NCBI GenBank assembly: GCA_001898225.1
Contig: MKTJ01000036.1
Coordinates: 218,893-282,892, forward strand
From: Chloroflexi bacterium 54-19
Lineage (GTDB): Bacteria > Chloroflexota > Chloroflexia > Chloroheliales > Chloroheliaceae
Length of the DNA: 64,000 bases
Direction of reading: 5' to 3'
The notes under the pieces were generated by a model. That model was not told the DNA's origin, did not search any database, and saw nothing but the letters and a program-made list of their open reading frames with translations. Positions 35,043-43,946 of the stretch are shown in pieces. Every line of letters starts with the position of its first letter. Position 1 is the stretch's first letter. The position numbers and the translations under genes are program-made.

Positions 35043-36010
35043 CCAAGCAAGGCCCTAAACCGCTCCCGCAGAATAGCCTCGGCTTCCTCGCCAAGGCTGG
35101 CGACTACTTCGGCGGCAGGGCGGACCCGGTTGACCATTCCTACCGCTTCCCCGGCGTAAATATTGGCAACGTTATAATTTTTGGCGGTAACAGCCTGTTT
35201 TAACTCGGCCAGGGCCGCCTGGTCCTGCACCAGCGATTGTTCATGCCCATCCCAGCGGTCGGTAAAATCGTTGCGCAAGGCCCGGCCCGGCATGCTTTCC
35301 GGCCAGGGAAGGTTGTTCGCCCGGTCGTAAACCGAGGTCAGGATGGTATCGGTCTCCCTCGCAGCCAGGACGCGCTGGCGGGCCGCTTCGACGGCGTTGG
35401 TTTCGGGGCAGGCCAGAAAAGCCGTCCCCGACCAGATACCAGCGGCCCCCGCCGCCAGGACCGCCGCCACGCCGCGCCCGGAGGCTACCCCGCCGCTTGC
35501 CAGGACTGGCACCCGCACCGCTTCGAGGACCACCTGTAATAGCGGCAGGGTCGCAACCCTTTTGTTGGTATGGCCGCCCGCTTCGGTCCCCTGGGCTGCC
35601 ATAAGGTCCACCCCCGCCGCCTCGGCGGCCAGGGCGTCCTCGCGGCTGTGGACCTGGGTCGCCACCAGGATACCGGCTTCTTTCAAACGCCCAACATAAG
35701 GTGAAATATCCCCGGCGGAAATCGCTACCAGGAAAGGCCGGGCCGCCAGGGTCACTTCAAAAAGTTGGGGCTCGTTTTCGATAGCCCAACCCAACAGGCC
35801 AATCCCGAATTTTAGACCTGGCGCGTCCTGCCGGATAACCGCGACCTCACGCTCGATAAAGTCCGGGGTATTCCGCCCAACGCCGAGCATACCGAGGCCG
35901 CCCGCCTCGGAGACGGCTTTCGCCAGGCGGCCATGCGCGATATAAGCCATCGGGGCATTCAAGACCGGGTATTTCAAACCCCATTGTTCGGTCAGAATTG
36001 TTCGCAGCAC
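35039..36010 (-). CDS. Nitronate monooxygenase (2-nitropropane dioxygenase family)
   Basis: FMN-dependent TIM-barrel oxidase that detoxifies alkyl nitronates such as propionate 3-nitronate; some relatives are enoyl reductases (FabK-like). Key segments: YPVLNAPMAYIAHGRLAKAVSEAGGLGMLG, LMAAQGTEAGGHT (with the catalytic-type His) and VPVLASGGVASGRGVAAVLAAGAAGIWSGTAF, the FMN phosphate site. Starts at GTG with AAGGAGG seven bases upstream. Its stop codon shares the TTAA with the AraC gene stop, so no separate terminator exists between them. Confidence 0.9.
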   Translation of the reverse strand: MLRTILTEQWGLKYPVLNAPMAYIAHGRLAKAVSEAGGLGMLGVGRNTPDFIEREVAVIRQDAPGLKFGIGLLGWAIENEPQLFEVTLAARPFLVAISAGDISPYVGRLKEAGILVATQVHSREDALAAEAAGVDLMAAQGTEAGGHTNKRVATLPLLQVVLEAVRVPVLASGGVASGRGVAAVLAAGAAGIWSGTAFLACPETNAVEAARQRVLAARETDTILTSVYDRANNLPWPESMPGRALRNDFTDRWDGHEQSLVQDQAALAELKQAVTAKNYNVANIYAGEAVGMVNRVRPAAEVVASLGEEAEAILRERFRALLG

Positions 36011-36111
36011 CCTTTCCCCTCCTTTTTAACTTTTTAGCCTTATGATTTTTCTTATCATTCTACAAAATCCTTTCTCCTGGCACATCCGTAGAGCGGCTTA
36101 AAAATTGGGTC

Positions 36112-36144
36112 TTTACAAAATTGTAAAATTGGATACAATATCCA
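36112..36144. promoter_or_regulatory. Two palindromes before the GntR gene
   Basis: TTTACAA-AA-TTGTAAA (36112-36127) and TGGATA-CAA-TATCCA (36130-36144) are both perfect inverted repeats, back to back and just before the ATG at 36147. They are good candidates for autoregulatory operators. They overlap the track's alternative TTG start, which argues against it. Confidence 0.6.
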
Positions 36145-36146
36145 TC

Positions 36147-36860
36147 ATGGAGACAAAACAAGAGCTACAACAAGCAGAATTAAACGAATTAGTCCTGCCC
36201 GAATTGAAAAACTTCAAGACGACCCCGACCCTGGTCGCGGAGGCGCTCCGCAACGGCATCCTGAAGGGGGTCATCCGGTCGGGCCAGACCCTGCGCCAGG
36301 AAGAACTGGCCGCCACCTTTGGGGTGAGCCGGATTCCGGTGCGCGAGGCCTTTCGCCAGCTTGAGGCCGAAGGGTTGATAAAAATCTATCCCCACCGGGG
36401 CGCGGTCGTCAGCAGCCTGTCGGCTTTCGAGGTGCAGGAGCTTTTCGAAATCCGGGTGCCGCTCGAAACTACCGCTCTGCGCCTCGCGATACCCAACATG
36501 ACCGTCCTTGATTTGCAAAAAGCGGCCCGAATTCTCGACCTGGCCGACCGCGAGGAGGCCAGCGGTCGCTGGGGCGAATTGAACTGGGATTTTCACGCGT
36601 CCCTATATGCGCCCGCCGCCCGGCCTCGCCTGCTGGCGATGCTGGTCAACCTGGAACAAAACGTAGACCGCTATATGCGGCTGGTGCTGACCGGGCTGGA
36701 CTACCAGCAACATTCCCAGGCCGAACACCGCGAACTGCTGGCGGCCTGCCGGGACAAAGACATTGAAAAAGCCGTGGCCCTATTGACCGGGCATATCGAG
36801 GCCGCCGGGCAAAAACTGACTGCCTATTTGCGGCAATCCGAGGAACCGAAACCTGTTTAG
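36147..36860 (+). CDS. GntR-family regulator with FCD effector domain
   Basis: FadR-type regulator. The winged helix spans about residues 18-85 (TLVAEALRNGILKGVIRSGQTLRQEELAATFGVSRIPVREAFRQLEAEGLIKIYPHRGAVVSSLS) and the all-helical FCD metal/acid-binding domain follows (FEIRVPLETTALRLAIP, NWDFHASLYAPAARPRLLAMLVNLEQNVDRYMRL, QHSQAEHRELLAACRDKDIEKAVALLTGHIEAA), with the expected Asp and His ligands. The track begins at TTG 36105; I prefer ATG 36147. It probably controls itself and the SHMT-like gene 56 bases downstream. Confidence 0.92.
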   Translation: METKQELQQAELNELVLPELKNFKTTPTLVAEALRNGILKGVIRSGQTLRQEELAATFGVSRIPVREAFRQLEAEGLIKIYPHRGAVVSSLSAFEVQELFEIRVPLETTALRLAIPNMTVLDLQKAARILDLADREEASGRWGELNWDFHASLYAPAARPRLLAMLVNLEQNVDRYMRLVLTGLDYQQHSQAEHRELLAACRDKDIEKAVALLTGHIEAAGQKLTAYLRQSEEPKPV

Positions 36861-36916
36861 ATTTATATATAGATTGGATTTTTAGCCCGGTAAGGGTAAA
36901 AGGAGCAGTTTGAACC

Positions 36917-38305
36917 ATGCTGACCGAAGAAGAAACCGCGCAAGACCCTGCAAAAGAAGAATTGTTTGAAGTCCACGACCCGGCTATCCTGGGCGCAGCC
37001 CGGACCCTGCTTGACAGTTGCAGCACGCCGGAGCAGATGCAGCAAGCCGTCCTCGATGCCGTCAAACGCAATGAGAAATGGCGCGGCCAGGAATGTATCA
37101 ACCTGCTGGCCCCGGAAGCACCGACCAGTCCGACCGTCCGCGCCCTGCTATCATCCGAGGTAGGCACACGCGCCGCCGAGGGACATATCGGCGCGGTCAA
37201 TCGCTGGTTCGCCGGAACAAAACACATTGACGAAATAGAGTCGCTTTGCGTCGAACTCCTTAAGAAGCTCTTTAAGGCCAACTACGCAGACCATCGTCTT
37301 TGCGCCAGCATGATTGGGAATATGGCCGTCTATACCGCCCTGACCGAACCGGGTGACGTAATCATGAGCCTGCCTCAACCGGTAGGAGGCCATTCCAGCA
37401 ACCGGCCCGACGGCCCGGCAGGGGTACGCGGCCTTAAAATCGTGGATATTCCCTTCGACCAGGACGAACTGGTGGTTGACCTCGAAACCTTCCGCAAGGT
37501 CGCCCCGCTGGTCCGGCCTAAGGTAGTGGCGCTGGGCGCTTCGATGACCCTCTTTCCTTTCCCGCTCAAGGAGATGAGCGAAATAGTGGCCGAGTGGGGC
37601 GGCAAACTCTTTTTTGATGGGGCGCACCAACTTGGCCTGGTGGCCGGGGGCCAGTTCCAGGACCCCCTGCGCGAAGGCGCTGCAGTCATGACAGGGTCGG
37701 CGGGCAAGACCTTTAGCGGACCCCAGAGCGGCGTGATGGTCTGGAACGACCCGGCCATTACCGAAGCGCTAACTACGGCGGTCTTCCCGGTGCTGGCTGC
37801 GACTCACCAGGTCAACCGGGTCGCGGCCCTGGCGGCTTCGGCGGCGGAACTGCTGGCTTACGGCCAGACTTACATGGCCCAAATCGTGACAAACGCCCGC
37901 GCCCTGGCCGCGGCCCTGGAAAAACGTGGTATACCGGTGCTGGCCGCGCATAAAGGCTATACCACCACTCACCAGGTTATTGCCAACGTGCGGCAGTTCG
38001 GCGGGGGCCTGGAAGTGGCCCATCACCTGGCGAAAGCCAACCTGATTACCAACAAAAACCTCATTCCCGGTGACTCCCCGGCGGACTGGGACAGGCCAGG
38101 CGGTTTGCGTATCGGCACCATCGAAATTACCCGGTTGGGTATGGGTCCGTCCGAGATGGAAACAATTGCCGGTTTCATGGCGCGTATCCTGGTAGAGAAA
38201 GAAGACCCGGCCCAGGTCGTGAAGGAAGTGGTCGAGTTCCGGGCGGCTTACCAGACCCTTTACTACTGTTTCGAAAACGGTCTGCCACCCAACCTCAAAG
38301 TCTGA
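36917..38305 (+). CDS. SHMT-like PLP-dependent enzyme
   Basis: Fold-type I PLP enzyme related to serine hydroxymethyltransferase. FFDGAHQLG provides the D-x-A-H that contacts the cofactor (D234, H237), and GSAGKTFSGPQSG (K264) matches the SHMT lysine motif THKTLRGPRGG in spacing. Also INLLAPEAPTSPTVRALLSSEVGTRAAEGHIG, comparable to SHMT's SENxxS...Y.EGYPG but altered. The divergence from housekeeping SHMT and its GntR regulator suggest a catabolic or alpha-substituted amino-acid substrate rather than folate-linked glycine formation. The reaction is not certain. Confidence 0.8.
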   Translation: MLTEEETAQDPAKEELFEVHDPAILGAARTLLDSCSTPEQMQQAVLDAVKRNEKWRGQECINLLAPEAPTSPTVRALLSSEVGTRAAEGHIGAVNRWFAGTKHIDEIESLCVELLKKLFKANYADHRLCASMIGNMAVYTALTEPGDVIMSLPQPVGGHSSNRPDGPAGVRGLKIVDIPFDQDELVVDLETFRKVAPLVRPKVVALGASMTLFPFPLKEMSEIVAEWGGKLFFDGAHQLGLVAGGQFQDPLREGAAVMTGSAGKTFSGPQSGVMVWNDPAITEALTTAVFPVLAATHQVNRVAALAASAAELLAYGQTYMAQIVTNARALAAALEKRGIPVLAAHKGYTTTHQVIANVRQFGGGLEVAHHLAKANLITNKNLIPGDSPADWDRPGGLRIGTIEITRLGMGPSEMETIAGFMARILVEKEDPAQVVKEVVEFRAAYQTLYYCFENGLPPNLKV

Positions 38306-38324
38306 AGACCGTCTCTTGCACATA

Positions 38325-38365
38325 AAAAAGACCCAGGTTTCCAAGAAAGGAGCCTGGGTCTTTTT
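38325..38365. terminator. Bidirectional intrinsic terminator
   Basis: AAAAAGACCCAGG (38325-38337) pairs perfectly with CCTGGGTCTTTTT (38353-38365). It serves the SHMT-like gene and the convergent binding-protein gene. Confidence 0.93.
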
Positions 38366-38375
38366 ACTTAAAAAT

Positions 38376-40127
38376 TTACTTCAGGGCGACGGTAGCCCAG
38401 CTTTCAATCCCGGTCGGGTTGGCGTTGTACCCAATAACGTTGGTCCTGAGCGCTACCACGCCTTTGACGTAAGCCAGGGGTATAACCGGCAACTGGTCGT
38501 AGATGATGTCCTGGGCCTCTTTATAGGGTTCGCGCCGTTCTTTGAGGTCCGTATCGGCTAAACCCTGCTGGACTAACCCGTGTAGAATGGGGTTCTCGTA
38601 ACCACCCTCGCCACGCTGGCTCCCAAAAAATTCACCGAGAAATTCATCGGGATCACCATTCTGCCCCTGCCAGCCGAACATATAAAAACCGAGGTTGCCG
38701 TTCTGGCGGTCACGATAGAAGTCGGGCCAGGACTTACTATCCTGCACGTTGATAGTAACCCCGACTTTCGCCAGGTCGGCGGCGATAGCGTCGGCGGCTT
38801 TGCGGGGGTCGGGATAATAGGCGCGTGGGACCGGCAGCACCCACAAATCCAGGGTGAGCGGGTTGGTGGCGTTGTACCCGGCATTATCGAGCAACCGGCG
38901 AGCCCGGTCGGGGTCGTAGGGGTAGGGGTCGTGCGAATCTATCTGGCCCAGGGTAGCCGGGGGCAAAAAGACACTGGCCGGGGTTCCAAGACCAAAATAA
39001 GCCTTATCCATCAAATCGTTCAGGTCAATTGCCAGGGCAAAAGCCTGCCGGACCGAAGAATTACTGAAAGGTAACCTGGTCACATCCATGCCAAGAAAAG
39101 CCAGGTTGAGCGGCTTGCGGTCGAGCAATTGCAGGTCGGTAGCCGTAGAGGCGGCGGCCACTTCCTCCGGGCGAATCTTGTCGGTGGCGGCGATAGAACC
39201 CCGGCGCAGTTCTTCCAGGCCATCCTGGTTTTCCTTCAAAACCCTGGCGACAATCACCGGCGATTTAACGTAAGGCGTGTTGGGGTCATCTTCGGCATAA
39301 CGCTGGATAAAATAGTTCCGGTTTTCCTTCAGGGCGACATATTTGTTCGGCTCACGGGCCATACTATCAATTTTATAAAGCCCGCTGCCGATATTTCTTT
39401 CAAATTCGCCGGTATCATTGTTAAAGGCGCTGGGCGCGACAATGCCAAATTGGGGCATCGACAGGACCTGGTAAAAACTACCCATCGGCTGTTTTAACCT
39501 GATAATGACCTTGTTATTGGCGGTATCGGCTTCAACCCCGGCCAGGTTACCGGGGAAACCACCAAAGTAAGTGCCCCAGGTCTGAAAATCGCCTTTGTGA
39601 TAGAGGTTGCCGGGGTCGGACCAACGGTCAAAATTAAATTTGATGGCCTCGGCGTTCAAAGGCGTCCCATCGGAGAACTGCAAACCCTTGCCAATCCTGA
39701 TGGTGATGGTTAGGCCGTCTTCGCTTTCGACCGGGGGATATTTTTGGACCGCCGAGTTGTTATATTGCATATCGGACGGTTTGAACTCAAAAAGGGTTTC
39801 GTAGACCTGGCGGCTGATTTGGAGCGATGGACGGTCGACCAGGTTAGCGGGGTCAAATTTGCTGTTTATCAAACCGACCGGCTCCTGGGCCAGCCCGAAA
39901 CAGAAGACTTTAGTGCAGTCGTAGGGCAAACCGGTATTGCTCGGTGCCGCCGTCGGAGCTGCCGGGGGGTTGGCGGGATTGGAGGCCGGGGCGCTGGCCG
40001 AAGTCGGAGAAACCGTGCTCGTGCCGGGGTTATCGGAGCAGGCGGCCAGCAGCATACCTAAAAGGAGCGCCACCAGCCAGCCTGCCAGTTTTGGAAAGAT
40101 TTTTACCGGCGTCGGATTACTACTCAT
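38376..40127 (-). CDS. Oligopeptide/dipeptide-type ABC substrate-binding lipoprotein
   Basis: Solute-binding protein family 5. The signal peptide ends in a lipobox (GMLLAACSDN), followed by a Ser/Pro/Ala linker. The family 5 core is present: LQISRQVYETLFEFKPSDMQ, LTITIRIGKGLQFSDGTPLNAEAIKFNFDRW, NIGSGLYKIDSMAREPNKYVALKENRNYF, FSNSSVRQAFALAIDLNDLM. It likely binds peptides, nickel complexes or sugars outside the cell. No permease or ATPase genes are adjacent, so it must use a transporter encoded elsewhere. Nine bases downstream of asd, so probably co-transcribed with it. Confidence 0.9.
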   Translation of the reverse strand: MSSNPTPVKIFPKLAGWLVALLLGMLLAACSDNPGTSTVSPTSASAPASNPANPPAAPTAAPSNTGLPYDCTKVFCFGLAQEPVGLINSKFDPANLVDRPSLQISRQVYETLFEFKPSDMQYNNSAVQKYPPVESEDGLTITIRIGKGLQFSDGTPLNAEAIKFNFDRWSDPGNLYHKGDFQTWGTYFGGFPGNLAGVEADTANNKVIIRLKQPMGSFYQVLSMPQFGIVAPSAFNNDTGEFERNIGSGLYKIDSMAREPNKYVALKENRNYFIQRYAEDDPNTPYVKSPVIVARVLKENQDGLEELRRGSIAATDKIRPEEVAAASTATDLQLLDRKPLNLAFLGMDVTRLPFSNSSVRQAFALAIDLNDLMDKAYFGLGTPASVFLPPATLGQIDSHDPYPYDPDRARRLLDNAGYNATNPLTLDLWVLPVPRAYYPDPRKAADAIAADLAKVGVTINVQDSKSWPDFYRDRQNGNLGFYMFGWQGQNGDPDEFLGEFFGSQRGEGGYENPILHGLVQQGLADTDLKERREPYKEAQDIIYDQLPVIPLAYVKGVVALRTNVIGYNANPTGIESWATVALK

Positions 40128-40136
40128 TCCTGCCTG

Positions 40137-41252
40137 TTACTTAATCAAGCCTTGCGCGACTAAAAGCTCGGCGTTAAGGATACTTGCCCCTGCCGCGCCC
40201 CGGATGGTGTTGTGGCCGGTCAGGACGAACTTGTAGTCGAGGATAGGGCAACTCCGCAGGCGTCCCACCGTGGTCGCCATCGCGCCCTCACCCTCGCGGT
40301 CCAGGAACGGCTGGGGCCGGTCGGCTTCGGAGCGCAGGATAACCGGGCGAGCCGGGGCGCTGGGCAAACCCAACCGCTGCGGCTCGGCTTCCCACTCGGA
40401 CAGGGCGGCGGCTACTTCTTCCAGGCTGGCCCGGCGTCCAAGCTCAACCGAAACGGACTCGGTGTGGGCCTCGCGGACCGCCACGCGGGTACAGGTCGCG
40501 CTTATAACGAAATCGGAGTCGATAAAATTGCCGGTTTCCAGGCCACCCATGATTTTAAGGGGTTCGATTTCGACTTTGTCTTCCTCGCCACCGATGAAAG
40601 GGATAACATTATCGACGATGTCGAGCGAAGGGACACCGGGATAACCCGCACCACTGAGCGATTGCATACTGGTGACGAGCACTTTTTTGAGGCCAAAGGC
40701 GTCCTGCAAGGGTTTGAGTGCCAGCACCAGGTGGATAGTGGTGCAGTTAGGGTTGGTGACGATAAAGCCGCCCTTCTGGCTCCAACCCCGGTTTTTCTGC
40801 TGGAATTCGATGACGGCGGAGTGCTGGGGGTTGATTTCGGGCACCATTAGCGGGACATCGGCATCCATGCGGTGATTTTTGGAGTTTGAAAAGACCTTAT
40901 AACCGGCGGCGGCGTATTCTTCTTCGACCGGACCGGCCATTTCCGCCGGTAGTGAGGTAAAAATAACGTCGCAATCCCAATCCGGGCCCGGTTTGCCTTC
41001 GACCAGGGTTATATCGCGGGCGTAGGCCGGGACGTTAGCGGAAAGCCGCCAGTTAGCGGCCTGGGCGTATTTTTTGCCGAGAGAGCGTTCGCTCCCGCCG
41101 AGGGCAGTCACGGTGAACCAGGGGTGGCCTTCGAGCAATTGGACGAAACGTTGGCCGACCGCGCCGGTTGCGCCCAGCACTCCTACTTTGATAGGCCGGG
41201 ATGGCTTAAACCCGGCCTGGCCTGGTAAAGGGGAAAGCGGGTTCGAACTCAT
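40137..41252 (-). CDS. asd: Aspartate-semialdehyde dehydrogenase
   Basis: Reduces aspartyl phosphate to aspartate semialdehyde, the branch point to lysine/diaminopimelate, threonine and methionine. The NADP site is KVGVLGATGAVGQRFVQLLEGHPWF; the catalytic cysteine is C170 in GGFIVTNPNCTTIHLVLALKPL; QSLSGAGYPGVPSLDIVDNVIPFIGGEEDKVEIE and VREAHTESVSVEL complete the active site. Sequence style and length (371) are of the archaeal/fungal ASADH type rather than the enterobacterial one. N-terminal about 20 residues are an extension. It is first in a unit with the family 5 binding protein. Confidence 0.95.
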   Translation of the reverse strand: MSSNPLSPLPGQAGFKPSRPIKVGVLGATGAVGQRFVQLLEGHPWFTVTALGGSERSLGKKYAQAANWRLSANVPAYARDITLVEGKPGPDWDCDVIFTSLPAEMAGPVEEEYAAAGYKVFSNSKNHRMDADVPLMVPEINPQHSAVIEFQQKNRGWSQKGGFIVTNPNCTTIHLVLALKPLQDAFGLKKVLVTSMQSLSGAGYPGVPSLDIVDNVIPFIGGEEDKVEIEPLKIMGGLETGNFIDSDFVISATCTRVAVREAHTESVSVELGRRASLEEVAAALSEWEAEPQRLGLPSAPARPVILRSEADRPQPFLDREGEGAMATTVGRLRSCPILDYKFVLTGHNTIRGAAGASILNAELLVAQGLIK

Positions 41253-41482
41253 GGGCTATCTCCTGAATGATAATAAGTTGTCTTTACTGTAAATAAATAA
41301 GAAATCGCGCCGGTAGATAGCCGCTTCGTTGGGGCCAATTCCCAAGCATTAGCCTATTATAACATTTCCAGGCAAATTGCTTCACAATCTTTACCAGTTT
41401 TTGGGCAATTTGCTTTAGAGGTTTTTAAGAGTTTTCAATTAGACCGGATTGCTTCTAAATTGGGCAGAGGGTATTATACGGG

Positions 41483-41515
41483 CGTTGAACGAAACAACCT
41501 TAAACGTAAAACGGG
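41483..41515. repeat. AACGTT-family dispersed repeat, copy C (lacks hairpin centre)
   Basis: CGTTGAACGAAACAACCTTAAACGTAAAACGG follows the outer parts of the copy near 60523-60567 (CGTTAAACGAAACAAC...ACGTAAAACGG) but lacks the CCCATAAAGGGC centre. Confidence 0.6.
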
Positions 41516-41534
41516 AAAGAAAAAGTACCACTGC

Positions 41535-41563
41535 CTGTCATTCCGAGCGCAGTCGAGGAATCT
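41535..41563. repeat. GTCATTCCGAGCGCAG-type intergenic repeat
   Basis: CTGTCATTCCGAGCGCAGTCGAGGAATCT resembles an intergenic repeat (GTCATTCnGAGCG...GAGGAATC) that I recall from many unrelated bacterial genomes. Only one copy is in the window. Confidence 0.5.
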
Positions 41564-41713
41564 AGCCCGGAGGGTTCCCTGGGGGCAGCGCCGTTGACGA
41601 ACAGGCCGGACAATGCCAAAAGCCGGATTAGGCTAAAAAGCGGGTTACAGGGATAGGCAGTTCGGGTATTCTTGTGGTAACAGCAATAGTTATTTAGTTA
41701 ATTATGTAAAGTA

Positions 41714-42910
41714 ATGGCGAAAAATAAAAACGAAATCAGGATTTTAATCACCGGGGGCGGCACGGGCGGGCATGTCAGCCCGGCCCTGGCGACCGTACAG
41801 GAAATAAAGACGCTGACCGGGAGCGCCGACTGGCAACCGGTCTTCCGGTATATCGGAAGTAAGACCGGGGTCGAAAAAAGGCTGGCCGAGGAAGCGGGGC
41901 TTGATTTTGTGGGGGTGGAAACGGGAAAGTTGCGCCGGGCCAGCAGCCTGCGAGGTCTGTTTACCTGGGCCAACTTCAAGGACGCCTTCCGGGTGCCAGT
42001 GGGCATCTTCCAATCGCTGTGGCAGGTTGCCCGGTTCAGACCGGACGTTATCTTTAGCACGGGCGGGTTCGTCTGTGTGCCGCCGGTCGTGGCCGGGTGG
42101 ACTTTACGGGTGCCGGTCCTGACCCACGAACAGACCGCCACGGTCGGGCTTGCCAACAAAATCGCCAGCCGTTTTGCTCGCCGTGTGGCCCTTTCTTTTG
42201 AAGGCTCTATCCCGGCCCTGCCAAAAGGCGTAAGAAAACGCGCCTTCGTGACCGGCAACCCGGTCCGGCCTCTTATCTTCCGGGGGGACCGGACCAGGGC
42301 TCTCACAAGGTTCGGCTTTAATTCGCTCGAACGCGACCTGCCAACTCTCTACGTGACGGGCGGAGCCCAGGGGGCGCGGGTAATCAACCAGGCGGTCGAG
42401 GCAGCTTTGCCCGAACTTTTACAAGTTTGCCGGATAATCCACCAATGCGGCCAGCAGCCCGCCGGGCAACCCCAGGACTTCGACACCCTCACGGCAGCCG
42501 CCGAAAAACTCCCGGCGGAATTGCGCGAACGCTACTTCCTGACCCGGTTCGTGGGCGAGGAAATAGGCGATATTTTCGCCCTGGCCGACCTGGTACTGAG
42601 CCGGGCCGGGGCCGGGACCATAACCGAGCTTTGCGCCCTCGGCAAACCGGCTATCTTCGTGCCGCTGGTGCCGACCGGGGGCGACGAGCAGACCCGCAAC
42701 GCCCGGCGGGTCGAGGAAGCGGGCGGTGCGACCATTATCAAACAGGGCGAGATAACCGGGCCGCGCCTGCTGGAAGAAGTGAAGAAGCTATTGGCCGACC
42801 GGGCGAAACTGGCCGAGATGGGGCGCAACACTTTATCCCTGGCCCGGCCCAACGCCGCGCATGACCTGGCCGAAGCTGTCATAAATCTGGGCCGGGGTAA
42901 GAATGGCTAA
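41714..42910 (+). CDS. murG: UDP-N-acetylglucosamine transferase MurG
   Basis: Membrane-associated GT28 enzyme that converts lipid I to lipid II in peptidoglycan synthesis. Signature segments: ILITGGGTGGHVSPALATVQEI (first glycine loop), THEQTATVGLANKIASRFARRVALSFE, VTGGAQGARVINQAVEAALPELL, and LVLSRAGAGTITELCALGKPAIFVPLV (UDP-GlcNAc binding, with Glu for the ribose). Length 398 exceeds the usual of about 355, partly from longer loops after TGS. It is separate from any mur/fts cluster visible here. No good SD precedes the ATG. Its end overlaps the EamA gene by eight bases. Confidence 0.93.
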   Translation: MAKNKNEIRILITGGGTGGHVSPALATVQEIKTLTGSADWQPVFRYIGSKTGVEKRLAEEAGLDFVGVETGKLRRASSLRGLFTWANFKDAFRVPVGIFQSLWQVARFRPDVIFSTGGFVCVPPVVAGWTLRVPVLTHEQTATVGLANKIASRFARRVALSFEGSIPALPKGVRKRAFVTGNPVRPLIFRGDRTRALTRFGFNSLERDLPTLYVTGGAQGARVINQAVEAALPELLQVCRIIHQCGQQPAGQPQDFDTLTAAAEKLPAELRERYFLTRFVGEEIGDIFALADLVLSRAGAGTITELCALGKPAIFVPLVPTGGDEQTRNARRVEEAGGATIIKQGEITGPRLLEEVKKLLADRAKLAEMGRNTLSLARPNAAHDLAEAVINLGRGKNG

Positions 42911-43919
42911 CACAGTCGAGCCGGTCGGCGCGCCCGGCCCTGAACTTTCGCTGGTCGAAAAGACCAGCCAGGGCTACCGCGATTTCCGCAAGGGTTTAAT
43001 CCTTATCGGGCTGGCGACCTTTGTTTTCTCAACCACCGGGATTTTTATCGACAAGCTCTTTACCGATTACCGTCTTGATGCGGTCCAGATTAGCCTGAAC
43101 CGCTCGGCCCTGGTGTCGGCGGCCCTGGCCCTTTTTATCCTGGTGCGGGACCGGAGCCAGTTTCGGCTCAGCCGCCGGGAAATCCCCTTTTACATGGTTT
43201 ATGGCCTGATAGGTATCGGCTTTTTCAACCTCGTCTGGAACATCTCGGTTGAGGTTAACCGGGCGGCAGTGGCGACGGCTCTCATCTTCTGTTCGCCGGT
43301 CTTCGTGGCGATTGGAGCGCGTTTTCTCTTTGGCGATAAACTCAAGCCGGTCCAGTACGGCGCAATTTGTCTAAATTTAATCGGCTGCGGTCTGGTTGCC
43401 GGGATAACCGACCCGGCCCAGCTTTTGCAAAACCCGGCGGGACTACTCATAGGGCTGGGGAGTGGTATGTGCTATGCCGGGACGACCCTTTTCGGCAAGG
43501 TCGCTACCAACGCCCAGAAACGCAGTTCGGCCACGATTCTTTTTTACACTTTCTTTTTCGCCACCCTGGGGCTGTTTGTCTGGTCGCTCTTTAGCGAAGG
43601 CCCGGCCCGGATTGTCCCGCAGATGGACGGGTTCGGCTGGGTGCTGCTGGTAGGGCTTTCGCTCGGCCCGACCCTGGGCGGCTACGGCCTGAATATCGCC
43701 GGGCTGCGTTATTTACCGGCGGCGCTGGTCAGCATGTTAAATACGCTCGAACCACCTATCACCGCCTTACTGGCCTGGGTGCTGCTAAGCCAGGTGATGA
43801 GCGGGTTACAATGGCTGGGGACCGCCCTAATCGTGGGTGGGGTTATAATTATGCAGGCGGAAACGACCCGCCGAAAAAGGCGTGACTTGAGGATTGAAAC
43901 CCCGGTACCGGAAATCTAA
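42903..43919 (+). CDS. EamA/DMT-family transporter
   Basis: Ten-helix drug/metabolite transporter with two EamA repeats. It begins its first helix at LILIGLATFVFSTTGIFIDKLF; the second half starts near PAGLLIGLGSGMCYAGTTLFGKVA and ends with ALVSMLNTLEPPITALLAWVLLSQVMSGLQWLGTALIVGGVIIMQAE, the classical EamA C-terminal sequence. Substrate unknown. It overlaps murG by eight bases, so translation is likely coupled, although a functional link to peptidoglycan synthesis is not established. Confidence 0.9.
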   Translation: MANTVEPVGAPGPELSLVEKTSQGYRDFRKGLILIGLATFVFSTTGIFIDKLFTDYRLDAVQISLNRSALVSAALALFILVRDRSQFRLSRREIPFYMVYGLIGIGFFNLVWNISVEVNRAAVATALIFCSPVFVAIGARFLFGDKLKPVQYGAICLNLIGCGLVAGITDPAQLLQNPAGLLIGLGSGMCYAGTTLFGKVATNAQKRSSATILFYTFFFATLGLFVWSLFSEGPARIVPQMDGFGWVLLVGLSLGPTLGGYGLNIAGLRYLPAALVSMLNTLEPPITALLAWVLLSQVMSGLQWLGTALIVGGVIIMQAETTRRKRRDLRIETPVPEI

Positions 43920-43946
43920 GTGGTAAATATAAGAGGAAGTAAATTT

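Larger units (their letters stand above)
41253..41713. other. Intergenic region between divergent asd and murG with two repeat elements
   Basis: About 460 bases without a gene. It holds a shortened AACGTT-family copy (about 41483-41515) and a separate GTCATTCCGAG-type element (41535-41563). No clear promoter for murG was identified. Confidence 0.5.

Noticed and set aside
41226-41245. GGTTCGAACTC resembling a tRNA T-loop
   Set aside because: It is within the asd coding start on the other strand and no cloverleaf can be formed around it.
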